Origin: Gammaproteobacteria bacterium
Lineage (GTDB): Bacteria > Pseudomonadota > Gammaproteobacteria > Pseudomonadales > Azotimanducaceae
Assembly: GCA_030428905.1 (NCBI GenBank)
Contig: JAUIED010000011.1
Coordinates: forward strand, 1 to 52,242
DNA: 52,242 nucleotides
Direction of reading: 5' to 3'
The translations under genes were made by a program, and so were the position numbers. The notes beneath the pieces were generated by a model, which saw nothing but the letters and a program-made list of their open reading frames with translations, ran no database searches and was not told where the DNA came from. Of the stretch, positions 35,479 through 47,354 are shown in pieces. Every line of letters starts with the position of its first letter. Positions within the stretch are counted from its first letter, which is position 1.

Positions 35479-36243
35479 TTGCCCGATATCCTACAGCAAC
35501 CACCCGCCCAGGCAATGCGCCCTGAGGGGCGAATTGAAAGGCCAATTGAAAGGCCAATTGAAAGGCGAAGTGAAACCCGCGCCGATACCGTGCTGAAGCA
35601 ACTGCAGACGGCCATCGTGCAGGGTGACATCGCGCCAGGGGCGAAGCTCAACGAGCCCGAGCTGGCACGGCGATTTGGCACCAGCCGCGGGCCGTTACGG
35701 GAAGCCATCCGCGGGCTGCAGGCCCGGCGTCTGGTGCACGTGACCCCGAATGCCGGTGCCCGCGTGGTGTCGCTGGGTGTAGAGCAGTTGGGTGCGCTGT
35801 ACGAAACACGTGAAGCTCTGGAGGGCATGGCTGCCCGCCTTGCGGCAGAGCGCATGCCGAAGGCTGATATCCAGGCGCTCGAGCGGTTGCTCGACGAGCA
35901 CGCGGCGAGTATCGGTACCGATGACGGCGCCGGTTACTATCAGGAAGAGGGCGACTACGACTTTCATTACCGCATCGTGCACGGTTCCGGAAACGCGGTG
36001 CTGGCTGATGTGTTGCTCGACGACCTGTATCAGCTCATGCGCATGTATCGTTTCAAGTTTTCCATTGGCGCCGGGCGTCCGGCGCAGGCTCTGGACGAGC
36101 ACTACCGCATCCTCGAGGCCATCGATGGGGGCGACGGCGAGTTGGCAGAGCTGCTCATGCGGCGCCACATCGGTGCGGCGCGTAAGCGTTTGCAGCAGGA
36201 CGAAACCACCCTACACAAGATCATTCAGGAGGAGCATTCATGA
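35479..36243 (+). CDS. GntR-family (FCD domain) regulator of the prp operon
   Basis: A 254-residue regulator with an N-terminal winged HTH (about residues 36-100; [32 protein letters not shown]) and a C-terminal all-helical FCD ligand-binding domain with the metal-binding-type [12 protein letters not shown] and [12 protein letters not shown]. GntR regulators commonly precede prpBC in non-enteric gammaproteobacteria and repress them until 2-methylcitrate accumulates; that role is inferred from position. The start is uncertain: TTG 35479 or ATG 35515. The N-terminal ~35 residues contain a repeated R-P-I-E motif from a 12-bp DNA repeat. Its TGA overlaps prpB ATG. Confidence 0.87.
   Translation: MPDILQQPPAQAMRPEGRIERPIERPIERRSETRADTVLKQLQTAIVQGDIAPGAKLNEPELARRFGTSRGPLREAIRGLQARRLVHVTPNAGARVVSLGVEQLGALYETREALEGMAARLAAERMPKADIQALERLLDEHAASIGTDDGAGYYQEEGDYDFHYRIVHGSGNAVLADVLLDDLYQLMRMYRFKFSIGAGRPAQALDEHYRILEAIDGGDGELAELLMRRHIGAARKRLQQDETTLHKIIQEEHS
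35532..35567 (+). repeat. Three tandem 12-bp repeats in the gntR 5' region
   Basis: AATTGAAAGGCC is repeated three times without gaps (last base of the third unit differs). In frame it encodes Ile-Glu-Arg-Pro units. Copy number could vary by slippage in steps of four residues without breaking the frame; if translation starts at ATG 35515 it lies within the N-terminal tail. Confidence 0.85.
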
Positions 36244-37121
36244 GCGCAGGACAGAAGTTCCGGGACGCGGTTGCCAAGGAGCAGCCGTTGCAGATTCCCG
36301 GCACCATCAACGCATACGCAGCCATGCTGGCCGAGCATTCGGGCTTTCAGGCCGTGTATCTCTCCGGCGGCGGTATCGCCAACGCATCCTATGGCCTGCC
36401 GGACCTCGGCATGACGAGCATGAACGATGTGCTCGAAGACGTCCGGCGCATCACCGCTGCGACGTCTTTGCCCTTGCTGGTGGACATCGATACCGGTTGG
36501 GGCGGGGCGTTCAACATCTCCCGAACCATCCGCGAGTGCATCCGTGCGGGTGCAGCCGCGGTGCACATCGAGGATCAGGTGGCGCAGAAGCGTTGCGGAC
36601 ACCGGCCCAACAAGGAGATCGTCTCCGTCGAGGAGATGGAAGACCGCATCAAGGCGGCGGTGGATGCGAAGACGGACGATGCGTTTGTGGTCATGGCACG
36701 TACCGATGCGTTGGCGGTGGATGGTTTCGATGCGGTAGTCGAGCGGGCCGAACGGTTCGTGGCAGCCGGTGCCGATATGATCTTTGCTGAAGCGATGACG
36801 GACATTCACATGTACGAGCCGGTGGTGAAGGCCGCAGGCGTACCGGTGCTCGCCAACCTCACGGAATTCGGTCAAACACCTTTGTATACTACCGAGCAGC
36901 TTCGCGAGGTAGGCATTGCCATGGCGTTGTACCCATTGTCAGCATTTCGCGCCATGAGCAAAGCGGCACTCACCGTCTACGAGACCATCCGTCGCGAGGG
37001 CACACAAGAGAGCGTGGTAGACCTCATGCAAACCCGCATGGAACTCTACGATCACCTGGGCTATCACGACTACGAACAGAAGCTCGATCAACTTTTTGCA
37101 ACCAACCGGGAGGCGAACTAA
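36240..37121 (+). CDS. prpB: 2-methylisocitrate lyase
   Basis: A 293-residue PEP-mutase/isocitrate-lyase-superfamily enzyme that splits 2-methylisocitrate into succinate and pyruvate, the last step of the methylcitrate cycle. The catalytic loop [12 protein letters not shown] (Cys119) and metal/substrate residues in DIDTGWGG and HIEDQV are present; IARTDA-like [13 protein letters not shown] also matches. The ATG overlaps the gntR stop (ATGA) and the TAA overlaps the prpC start (TAATG), so the three genes are translated in tandem. Confidence 0.96.
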   Translation: MSAGQKFRDAVAKEQPLQIPGTINAYAAMLAEHSGFQAVYLSGGGIANASYGLPDLGMTSMNDVLEDVRRITAATSLPLLVDIDTGWGGAFNISRTIRECIRAGAAAVHIEDQVAQKRCGHRPNKEIVSVEEMEDRIKAAVDAKTDDAFVVMARTDALAVDGFDAVVERAERFVAAGADMIFAEAMTDIHMYEPVVKAAGVPVLANLTEFGQTPLYTTEQLREVGIAMALYPLSAFRAMSKAALTVYETIRREGTQESVVDLMQTRMELYDHLGYHDYEQKLDQLFATNREAN

Positions 37122-38248
37122 TGGTGGACAAAAAACTGGGCGGCGCAGGTCTGCGCGGCCAGAGCGCGGGGGAAACGGCGCTCTGCACAGTGGGCAAGTC
37201 GGGCACCGGACTCACGTATCGCGGATACGACATCTCCGAGCTGGCGCAGGGTGCTACGTTCGAAGAGGTGGCATACCTGATCTTCTTCGGTGAGTTGCCC
37301 AACGCACAGCAGCTGGCCGACTACAAAGCAACGCTCGCCGGCCAGCGTGAGCTGCCTGCGGTGCTGCGGGAAGTGCTGGAGCGGATTCCTGCCTCAGCAC
37401 ACCCCATGGACGTCATGCGCACCGGTTGCTCGATGCTCGGCAACCTGGAGCCGGAGGGTGATTTTTCCAACCAGCAGGCTGTCGCCAACCGGCTGTTGGC
37501 AACGCTGCCCGGCATCATCAACTACTGGTATCGCTACTCACATGATGGCGTGCGCATCGAAACCGCAAGCGACGAAGAGTCGATTGCAGGGCACTTCCTG
37601 AAGACGCTCACAGGCGCAAGCCCCTCGGAGCTGCACCAGCGCGTGATGGACGTTTCCCTGATCCTCTATGCGGAGCACGAGTTCAACGCATCGACGTTCA
37701 CCGCCCGTGTGTGTGCCTCGACGCTGTCCGATCTGCACAGCTGTGTCACGGGCGCCATCGGTAGCCTCCGCGGGCCGTTGCATGGCGGCGCCAACGAGGC
37801 GGCCATGGAGCTCATCGAGAAGTTCTCCTCTGCGGAAGAAGCAACGCAAGGCATCCTCGACATGCTGGCTCGCAAGGACAAGATCATGGGCTTCGGCCAT
37901 GCGATCTACCGTACTTCCGACCCGCGCAACGGCATCATCAAGGAGTGGTCCGAGAAGCTCGCTAAGGAGTCTGGCGATCCGAATCAGCTGTATCCCATTT
38001 CCTGCGCGATCGAGAAGGCGATGTGGGATGAGAAGGAGCTGTTCGCCAACGCCGACTTCTTCCATGCATCGGCCTACAACTTCATGGGTATCCCCACGAA
38101 GCTTTTCACACCGATATTCGTGTGCTCACGGGTGAGCGGTTGGACGGCGCACTGCATGGAACAGCGCAGCAACAACCGCATCATTCGCCCGAGCGCGGAC
38201 TATGTCGGCCCCGATCCGCGATCGTTCGTCGCGCTGGCAGATCGATAG
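37121..38248 (+). CDS. prpC: 2-methylcitrate synthase
   Basis: A 375-residue citrate-synthase-family enzyme joining propanoyl-CoA and oxaloacetate. Features are GLTYRGYDISELA, HFLKTLTGASPSELH, the active-site His in LHGGANEAAMEL and in MGFGHAIYRTSDPRN, and the C-terminal Asp region NADFFHASAYNFMGIP, all typical of the short PrpC/citrate synthase II type. Coupled to prpB. The operon ends here: no prpD, acnD or prpF follows, so the dehydration/isomerisation step must be supplied elsewhere (for example by AcnB and an unlinked PrpD). Confidence 0.95.
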   Translation: MVDKKLGGAGLRGQSAGETALCTVGKSGTGLTYRGYDISELAQGATFEEVAYLIFFGELPNAQQLADYKATLAGQRELPAVLREVLERIPASAHPMDVMRTGCSMLGNLEPEGDFSNQQAVANRLLATLPGIINYWYRYSHDGVRIETASDEESIAGHFLKTLTGASPSELHQRVMDVSLILYAEHEFNASTFTARVCASTLSDLHSCVTGAIGSLRGPLHGGANEAAMELIEKFSSAEEATQGILDMLARKDKIMGFGHAIYRTSDPRNGIIKEWSEKLAKESGDPNQLYPISCAIEKAMWDEKELFANADFFHASAYNFMGIPTKLFTPIFVCSRVSGWTAHCMEQRSNNRIIRPSADYVGPDPRSFVALADR

Positions 38249-38266
38249 CGGCTTAGCAACGGGCTG

Positions 38267-39118
38267 TCAGTCGAGCCACACCGAGTGGAACGTCAGATGG
38301 CGGCCGGTGTACGCGCCTGTTGTGTACAGGAACACGTCGTGCACCGGCACTCGTCGCTGCGGTAAAAGCGCATCCAGCGGAAAGGTTACCCGCGCTCTGC
38401 CGGGCTCGATTCGCCTGATGCTGAAATCGGTTATGCCGTCTCCGGGCTTCAGCAGAAGACCGGCAAACAGATCAATGGGCGCGCCCGCATCCAACGTGAG
38501 GTCGATGGTCAGCGCTGTGTAGCCAGACCAATCCGGCACCGGATCGCTGAGGTGTAACCCCGGCCAGGGCGATGCGTCGATGGAGAGCAGCAATCCATCC
38601 GGGGTTGCCGAAGCGCTGCTGGTTGCCCGGGCGTGTGCATGCCCCCGCCGGTCGCTCATGTCCAGCAGCAGAGGAAAGCGGTTGTCGATGTATTGTTTGC
38701 TGACGAGCGCTGCAGCCAACGGCGAGAGGGTCGCAGCCGTGATGAGGATTGCGAGGCTGCCGTAAAGCCAACGCCGGCCACTCAGACTCGTGGCCATGAT
38801 CTGCCAGAGCAACCAGGCGGCGGCGCTGCCGGCGCCGTTGCGCACGAGATCAAGGATGCTCGCTTCGCGGCCGGTAAGGTGCTGAACACCTTCGCTTGCG
38901 AACGAAAGCGCACAAGCCGTGAGCAGCGCTGCCGGCCAGGCACGAAACCACACCCGCAATCCCAGCGTAACGATGAAAAACCAGGGTAGATGAAACGCAT
39001 TGTGCAGCGCCTTGTCCAAAGGCGTTTGGCCCGGTACGGAAAGGACCTGTTGAGCGATGAGCAACACGGTAATTGCACACAGTACTACCAGGCGGAGATT
39101 CCTGGTGTTGGGCGTCAT
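38267..39118 (-). CDS. VanZ-like membrane protein with C-terminal beta-rich domain
   Basis: A 283-residue protein. The N-terminal ~140 residues form a VanZ-like domain with four to five membrane helices and the motifs DKALHNAFHLPWF and EGVQHLTGREASILDLVRNGAGS. After another membrane helix the last ~130 residues form a beta-rich region (WSGYTALTIDLTLDAGAPIDLF, then FPLDALLPQ and DVFLYTTG) resembling a galactose/carbohydrate-binding-like fold, probably periplasmic. I start it at ATG 39118, which has AGGA 5 bp upstream; the longer frame lacks similarity. This start overlaps the divergent gene on the other strand. Function unknown; VanZ domains are linked to glycopeptide resistance and cell-envelope roles. 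Confidence 0.75.
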   Translation of the reverse strand: MTPNTRNLRLVVLCAITVLLIAQQVLSVPGQTPLDKALHNAFHLPWFFIVTLGLRVWFRAWPAALLTACALSFASEGVQHLTGREASILDLVRNGAGSAAAWLLWQIMATSLSGRRWLYGSLAILITAATLSPLAAALVSKQYIDNRFPLLLDMSDRRGHAHARATSSASATPDGLLLSIDASPWPGLHLSDPVPDWSGYTALTIDLTLDAGAPIDLFAGLLLKPGDGITDFSIRRIEPGRARVTFPLDALLPQRRVPVHDVFLYTTGAYTGRHLTFHSVWLD

Positions 39119-39827
39119 GACGGTCCTGGCTGCTTGCATGCTCTGGTATCTGGTGAAGTCCGTGCCGGCGACGTTCGGGGCCTCAATTGCTCGCCAGGCG
39201 TCGCTTGTTGGGCTGGAGCTGGGTGGATCGCCCTGGTCCGTGGATTGGCAGCGAGGCATTCTATCGGCAAATAATCTGACTGTCTCAATGGCGGATAGTT
39301 CGCTACCGCTGCTGGAGATACCGCTCGTGGAAGTGGACTTCCATCCCTGGCGAAGTCTATCGGGCTGGCAGGCGGCCGTGTATCAGGTCTATCTGCATCG
39401 GCCCACCGTGCATCTGCGCCAGGAAGCCGGTGAAGCCTGGAACTGGTCGCGCTGGGCACGTAATGCGTCGCAACGTATGCAAGGCGGCGGCAACGGTTTT
39501 GTGCTGGGCCGTCTCTATGCCGATGTCGTGGAGGTGCATCTGTGGGGCGCTGATGGCCCGATCAGCGCCGACAACGGCGTCGTTACGATCAGCGGATTGC
39601 AGTTGCCGCCTGCCCACGGCAATGCTGAGGCCGCCATCGCCGCGCACTTCCGTGCGGATGGCGGCAAGCTCAGTGTGGTTGGGCAAGGCAATGCCTTTGC
39701 AGTGCAGGACGGCATGTGGCGGCCGCAGCTCAAGGTGACGATCACCCAGCAGGGTATCGGGCCTGCGGTTGCCGAGCCCATGGGTTGGCCTGCAACGGGT
39801 TCGCTGTCTGTTACAGCAGATCGATGA
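39057..39827 (+). CDS. AsmA-like N-terminal domain protein, 256 aa
   Basis: A membrane-anchored protein with one N-terminal helix (FLVLGVMTVLAACMLWYLV) followed by an AsmA/DUF748-like beta-rich region: LLEIPLVEVDFHPWRSLSGWQAAVYQVYLHRPTVHLRQEAGEAWNWSRW in pattern matches the family's strand-P-x-V-x-L...G-x-W-N repeat. AsmA-like proteins help transport phospholipids between membranes, but full members are much longer (over 500 aa), so this may be a short paralogue or a 3'-truncated gene. ATG 39057 has AAGGA 11 bp upstream; ATG 39117 is an alternative. The 5' part overlaps the divergent VanZ gene and the 3' end overlaps the DUF5916 gene by 17 bp. Confidence 0.6.
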   Translation: MSNTVIAHSTTRRRFLVLGVMTVLAACMLWYLVKSVPATFGASIARQASLVGLELGGSPWSVDWQRGILSANNLTVSMADSSLPLLEIPLVEVDFHPWRSLSGWQAAVYQVYLHRPTVHLRQEAGEAWNWSRWARNASQRMQGGGNGFVLGRLYADVVEVHLWGADGPISADNGVVTISGLQLPPAHGNAEAAIAAHFRADGGKLSVVGQGNAFAVQDGMWRPQLKVTITQQGIGPAVAEPMGWPATGSLSVTADR

Positions 39828-41973
39828 TGCGTGAATACTTCAGCACGAACTCACGGCGCTTCTCTATGGGGCCTACGACGGTCTCGTCATCGATCTGGTT
39901 GTACACCAGATAAAGCCCGGCGTTGGCTGACTGCAGCCAGGAAAAACGTATGTTGGTGCCAACCAGGTCCGTGCGGTTGTCGTACTGAACGAGCGCCTGT
40001 AGCTGTACTTTGGGCGTGAATGCGTATGTCAGGCGCAGGCGTCCGACATTCACCTTGAAATCGCCATTGGCAAACGGCAGGTCGAGGTCGTTGTGGCTCC
40101 ACACGAGCTCTGATGAGAAACGGTCGCGAAATCGATAGCGCAGCGTCGAATCCACCGCCTTGCGATGGCCGCCGAAGAAGCCGCCGATCTTGATGGCCGT
40201 GTCGAAGCTCAGCGGCTGCGTGTCGTCGGTTTGCAGCACGAAGTCCACTTCGTGGTGGTCGTATTCGCCGGGCTCCACGAACGTTCCCGGATTGATCTCG
40301 AAAGCGCTACGCACACCTTCGTGCAGAAAATTCACACCGGTGTGGATCTCGTAGCCGTTGCGCCACTCCCAGTGATTGTCCACGTGCAGGAAGCCGGTCT
40401 CGAAGTAGCCGTCGTGGTCCCACCAGCCGTTGAATGAGATATGGGGCCTGAGTTCGAGGATGCCGAACCAGTCATCCGGGCGGATTCTGCGCAGCACAAA
40501 CCAGTCACCCTTCTCGTAGTTGCTGCGGCGCAGAAAACCAACTTCCGGATTGAAGTTTTCCCCCACTGACGTGTAGCCAGCCGCGCCGATCCAGGTTTCG
40601 CTGTTGAAGTTTGCACGCAGGCGATGCGCCTGATCATCGCCGCGTCGGCCTGGTGTTTCAGTTTGCGCTGTGTAGGCAGTGAGGGTCCAGTCTTCGCCGA
40701 TTCCCCACTGGCCGTCGAGCGCGTAGGTGCGGTTGTAGTCGCCGCTGCGCTCGCCGTCTCTCGAGACGAAAATACCGCCGATGGACGAGCGGTTCGCCAG
40801 CTCCTGGTTGAGGCGTACGACGGAGAAGTCATTGGCAGGTGCGGTGCCTTCGTCGCTGCGGGTCTGCATGTGCAGCAGGCCGATATTCGTGCGGCTGCCG
40901 ACCTTGCCCGACAGGCGCACGCCAGCATCGATGGGTTGCTGCACGCCGTCGCTGTCGATGCCGATTCGGCGGCTGAAGAAGAGTTCGACCTCCCGGGGCG
41001 AGCCGACGCTGAATTGGCCGGCGTTTTCCAGGAAGAACGGGCGCTTTTCGGGGAAGAACAGGCTGAAGCGGTTCAGATCCACCTGTTGTTCGTCCACTTC
41101 CACCTGTGCGAAGTCGGTGTTGTAGGTGGCATCCAACGTCAGGCTCGGCGTGATGCTGAACTTGGCGTCGAAACCTACTTCCTCATCGAAGTGGGTGCCG
41201 TTCGACAGGTTGCCGCCGCGTCGCGACTGGCCCAGTACGTAAGGGGTGATCTTCAGGCTTTGCGCCGACGGCACCTCAACGCCGCGCAATGTGCCAGCGA
41301 GTGATACGCGCTGCAGGCTGTACTGACGGGGTAGAGGCGCCCAATAGGCCACCTCGTTATTGCGCGCAATGTTGCGCTGGAAGTTGATACCCCAGGTCTG
41401 ATGCTGCCCTGCGCCATAGCGCAGCGAGCGGAAGGGAATGGCCATCTCGGCGCTCCAGCCGCGATCGTGCACACGCGTCGCCACCTCCCAGCTCGTATCC
41501 CAATTCAGGTTGAAACCGCCGCCCCCGGAGCCGAAGCCGCCTTCGCCTTCGCGGATCACCTGGCCGTCGTATTCGACGCCAGACGGTGCGGTGCCGAACA
41601 CAAAGCCGTTCTGGCGATCCATGAAACCGTCGATGAGCACGCGGAAGCTGTCGATATCGTCGAGGTTGGTATCTCGTCGGCTGTCGCCACTGACGATGTT
41701 CGCCGGCGCATCGTCAAACAGGATGACGCCGATGTAGAGCGTGGCGTCGTCGAAGCCTATGTAGACATCGGTGCGCTGGCTCGCGGGTTGCCCCTCATAC
41801 GGCCGTACCTGCTGGAAGCCGCTGGCCGGTACCACGGTGGTCCACGCAGCGTCATCCATAACACGCCCGTCGATGATCGGCGCCACCGGCACGCGGGTGG
41901 CACTGAGGTCAGGTGGTGCGGCGTGGCTGGTCATGGCCACCAGGGCGAGAAGGGCAAACAGTGACTTGCGCAT
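39811..41973 (-). CDS. Outer-membrane protein with family 9 carbohydrate-binding-like domain and DUF5916 barrel
   Basis: A 720-residue protein with a signal peptide (MRKSLFALLALVAMTSHA, cleaved after AAP) and two parts: a CBM9-like domain at about 25-210 (IIDGRVMDDAAWTTVVPASGFQQV, YIGFDDATLYIGVILFDD, WSAEMAIPFRSLRY) and a long C-terminal beta-barrel-like region (DUF5916) with alternating strands and aromatic residues, ending in SRIIDLL. FFPEKRPFFLENAGQF is the hallmark segment of the family. A role in outer-membrane binding or uptake is suspected but unproven. ATG 41973 is the start (4 bp from the GNAT gene end), and the longer open frame is an artefact. Confidence 0.85.
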   Translation of the reverse strand: MRKSLFALLALVAMTSHAAPPDLSATRVPVAPIIDGRVMDDAAWTTVVPASGFQQVRPYEGQPASQRTDVYIGFDDATLYIGVILFDDAPANIVSGDSRRDTNLDDIDSFRVLIDGFMDRQNGFVFGTAPSGVEYDGQVIREGEGGFGSGGGGFNLNWDTSWEVATRVHDRGWSAEMAIPFRSLRYGAGQHQTWGINFQRNIARNNEVAYWAPLPRQYSLQRVSLAGTLRGVEVPSAQSLKITPYVLGQSRRGGNLSNGTHFDEEVGFDAKFSITPSLTLDATYNTDFAQVEVDEQQVDLNRFSLFFPEKRPFFLENAGQFSVGSPREVELFFSRRIGIDSDGVQQPIDAGVRLSGKVGSRTNIGLLHMQTRSDEGTAPANDFSVVRLNQELANRSSIGGIFVSRDGERSGDYNRTYALDGQWGIGEDWTLTAYTAQTETPGRRGDDQAHRLRANFNSETWIGAAGYTSVGENFNPEVGFLRRSNYEKGDWFVLRRIRPDDWFGILELRPHISFNGWWDHDGYFETGFLHVDNHWEWRNGYEIHTGVNFLHEGVRSAFEINPGTFVEPGEYDHHEVDFVLQTDDTQPLSFDTAIKIGGFFGGHRKAVDSTLRYRFRDRFSSELVWSHNDLDLPFANGDFKVNVGRLRLTYAFTPKVQLQALVQYDNRTDLVGTNIRFSWLQSANAGLYLVYNQIDDETVVGPIEKRREFVLKYSRIIDLL

Positions 41974-41975
41974 GT

Positions 41976-44885
<2,910 letters not shown>

Positions 44886-44889
<4 letters not shown>

Positions 44890-45956
44890 GCGGTAATCAC
44901 CGCGCCGCCGAGCACCACGTCGTTATCGTAGAAGCAGACGAACTGGCCTGGAGTGACTGCCCGTTGCGGGCTGTCGAAACGTACCCCCAGGCGGCCGTCG
45001 GCCCGAGCGGACACCGTTGCTGGTTGGTCCGTTTGCCGGTAGCGGATCTTCGCCGTGCAGCGCAGAGGCAGTGCGGGCTGCGGCACAAGCCAGTTAGCGG
45101 GATCCGCCGCCAGCCATGACCGGTGCAGGTCCTCCTGCTGCTGGCTCACCACCAGCACGTTCTCGGCATGGTCCTTTGCGCATACGTACCACGGCGCTTG
45201 CACGGCATCTCGCCGGCCGCCGATGCCGAGCCCCTGACGTTGACCGATGGTGTAGTAGGCAAGGCCGACGTGTTCGCCCAGCGTTCGGCCCTCTGGCGTG
45301 CGGATCGGCCCTGGCTGGTGCGGCAGGTAGCGATTGAGAAAATCTGCGAAGCGCCGCTCGCCGATAAAACAGATGCCGGTGCTGTCTTTCTTGCGGGCGT
45401 TAGGCAGGCCCAGTTGGCTTGCGATCTCCCGTACACGGGTTTTGCGCAGGCCGCCGAGCGGGAAAAGACAACGGTCGAACTGTTTGTTCGTCACCGCCTG
45501 CAGAAAGTAGCTCTGGTCTTTGTCGGTATCGATACCTTTGAGCAGCCGGTTGCGACCGTCCACCACCTCCAGGCGGGCGTAGTGGCCGGTGGCGATGAAA
45601 TCGGCCCCGAGACTTCTGGCGTAGCGGGCAAACTGTTTGAACTTGATCTCCCGGTTGCACAACACATCGGGGTTTGGCGTCAGGCCGGCGCGGTAGCTCG
45701 CCAGAAACTGTTCGAATACGTCATCCCAGTACTCTGCTGCGAAGTTCGCCGTCACCAGCTCGATGCCGAGGAGGTCACTGACTCGGCGGGCATCCTCCAA
45801 GTCTTCCATGGCGGTGCAGTACTCGGTGCCATCGTCTTCCTCCCAGTTCTTCATGAACAGGCCTTGCACGGCATAGCCCTGCTCGAGCAGCAGAGCCGCG
45901 GCAACGGCAGAATCGACGCCACCGGATAGTCCGACGATGACGCTGGCTTTCGACAC
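44886..45956 (-). CDS. mnmA: tRNA-specific 2-thiouridylase MnmA
   Basis: A 356-residue enzyme that installs the 2-thio group on U34 of tRNA-Lys, -Glu and -Gln using persulfide sulfur. The PP-loop ATPase motif [16 protein letters not shown] is at the N-terminus; the catalytic cysteines lie in [12 protein letters not shown] and in [22 protein letters not shown] and a C-terminal beta-barrel complete it. It is the first gene of the minus-strand run mnmA-hflD-purB-GNAT-DUF5916. About 94 bp separate it from the divergent moaC. Confidence 0.96.
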
Positions 45957-46050
45957 GGGGCCGTCCAGTCACGAGGAAAGCCGGCGATTCTACCAAAAGC
46001 AGCTCCGTGCGGCCTCGTTTGGTGCATCGATAGGTTCTACAATGCGCCGC

Positions 46051-46530
46051 ATGAGCAAACTCACGCATATCGATGAGCATGGACGCGCGAGCATGGTCGA
46101 CGTCGCCGACAAGGCGGTGACTTCGAGGGTCGCTGTGGCGGAAGCAGTGCTGCGCATGCAGCCGGCGACGCTGGCCGCCATCCAGGCGAATGACATCGCC
46201 AAGGGCGAGGTGCTTGCCACGGCGCGGATTGCCGGCATTCAGGGGGCAAAACGCACTGCGGATCTGATCCCGCTGTGCCACCCGCTGCCGCTCACGCGGG
46301 TTTCCGTGCACTTCGATACGCCCTCCGAAGACACCCTGAACATCCGCGCGGAGTGCCGTGTGAACGGGCAGACCGGTGTGGAGATGGAGGCGCTTACGGC
46401 GGTCAGTATTGCGGCGTTGACGGTCTACGACATGTGCAAGGCCATGGATCGGGGCATGGTGATCGAGCATACCCGCCTGTTGTCCAAGTCCGGCGGCAAG
46501 TCGGGAACCTACGAAGCGGATACACGCTGA
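46051..46530 (+). CDS. moaC: Cyclic pyranopterin monophosphate synthase MoaC
   Basis: A 159-residue enzyme of molybdenum-cofactor synthesis, turning the MoaA product (3',8-cyclo-GTP) into cPMP. Family signatures are [27 protein letters not shown], the active-site region [25 protein letters not shown] and [13 protein letters not shown] 46051 (MSKLTHID) is used; ATG 46042 (MRRMSKL), with AGG 7 bp upstream, is an equal alternative. A TACAAT hexamer at 46038 could be a -10, in which case the mRNA would begin at about 46051. moaD overlaps it by 1 bp (TGATG). moaA is not in the window. Confidence 0.95.
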   Translation: MSKLTHIDEHGRASMVDVADKAVTSRVAVAEAVLRMQPATLAAIQANDIAKGEVLATARIAGIQGAKRTADLIPLCHPLPLTRVSVHFDTPSEDTLNIRAECRVNGQTGVEMEALTAVSIAALTVYDMCKAMDRGMVIEHTRLLSKSGGKSGTYEADTR

Positions 46531-46793
46531 TGTCCGAATCCGTGCAGGTACACGTGCTGTTCTTTGCCAACCTGGCCGAGCTGGCCGGTTGTCGTCAGCT
46601 GACGCTGGTGCTGGAAGATGCGCGCCTCGGCGGCCTCATGGCGGCGCTGGACGCGCGGATGCCTGCCGACCTGCTGGATGAGTTGCGTGCAGAAAACGTG
46701 CGCATCGCTCGCAACCAGACCATCTGGGACGGCGGCGGTGCGCTGTCCGACGGCGACGAGGTGGCGTTCCTGCCGCCGGTCACAGGCGGCTGA
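46530..46793 (+). CDS. moaD: Molybdopterin synthase sulfur-carrier subunit MoaD
   Basis: An 87-residue ubiquitin-fold protein ending in the required Gly-Gly (PPVTGG), which is adenylated and thiocarboxylated and donates sulfur to cPMP. The pattern VHVLFFANLAELAG at the N-terminus and WDGGGALSDGDEVAFLPPVTGG at the C-terminus are diagnostic. The start is ATG 46530, overlapping the moaC stop; the longer open frame is an artefact. moaE starts 3 bp after its stop. Confidence 0.93.
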   Translation: MSESVQVHVLFFANLAELAGCRQLTLVLEDARLGGLMAALDARMPADLLDELRAENVRIARNQTIWDGGGALSDGDEVAFLPPVTGG

Positions 46794-46796
46794 GCC

Positions 46797-47270
46797 GTGC
46801 ACGTCGACATCCGTGTCTGCGAAGAAGATTTCGATATCGGCGATGAGTGGAACCGACAGCGCGCGCGGGTGGGAGGCGCTGCCGGTGCCATGGCGGCTTT
46901 TGTCGGGCTCGTGCGCGATCGCCACGACGGCGAGGGCGTGAGCGCGCTTACCCTCGAGCACTACCCGGGCATGACCGAGCAGAGCATTGGCGACATCGTA
47001 ACCCGCTGCGCCGAGCGCTGGCCGGTGCAGGATGTGGTTATCGTGCACCGTGTGGGCACGCTGCTGCCCGAAGCGCAGATCGTGCTGGTCCAGGTCGCTG
47101 GCGGGCATCGACCGGAAGTGTTCGCTGCTTGCGAGTATCTGATGGACTATCTGAAGACCGAGGCGGTGTTCTGGAAACGCGAGCAGGGCAGCGGCGGCGC
47201 TCGCTGGGTGACGTCTACGGCGGATGATCACGCCAGGCGCGCCGGTTGGCTGGAGACCGACGAGAGTTGA
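46797..47270 (+). CDS. moaE: Molybdopterin synthase catalytic subunit MoaE
   Basis: A 157-residue large subunit of molybdopterin synthase, which with MoaD forms a heterotetramer and converts cPMP to molybdopterin. Visible features are GAMAAFVGLVRDRHDGEGVSAL, the HRVGTL turn, and the active-site Lys region MDYLKTEAVFWKRE. The start is GTG 46797, directly after moaD. The moaCDE trio forms a single unit; a separate icd promoter follows. Confidence 0.95.
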   Translation: MHVDIRVCEEDFDIGDEWNRQRARVGGAAGAMAAFVGLVRDRHDGEGVSALTLEHYPGMTEQSIGDIVTRCAERWPVQDVVIVHRVGTLLPEAQIVLVQVAGGHRPEVFAACEYLMDYLKTEAVFWKREQGSGGARWVTSTADDHARRAGWLETDES

Positions 47271-47301
47271 GACCAGCCCTGTGTCTTGCCGCCGGTTCCA
47301 G

Positions 47302-47307
47302 TATAAT
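47302..47307 (+). promoter_or_regulatory. -10 box of the icd promoter
   Basis: A perfect TATAAT at 47302-47307 followed by CCGCGG, 48 bp before icd ATG. The -35 is weak (CTGTGT with a 17-bp spacer), which suggests an activator may help. Confidence 0.6.
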
Positions 47308-47354
47308 CCGCGGCCTTCTGAACCCAAGACCTGCAGAACTGACGCGGAGAAAGC

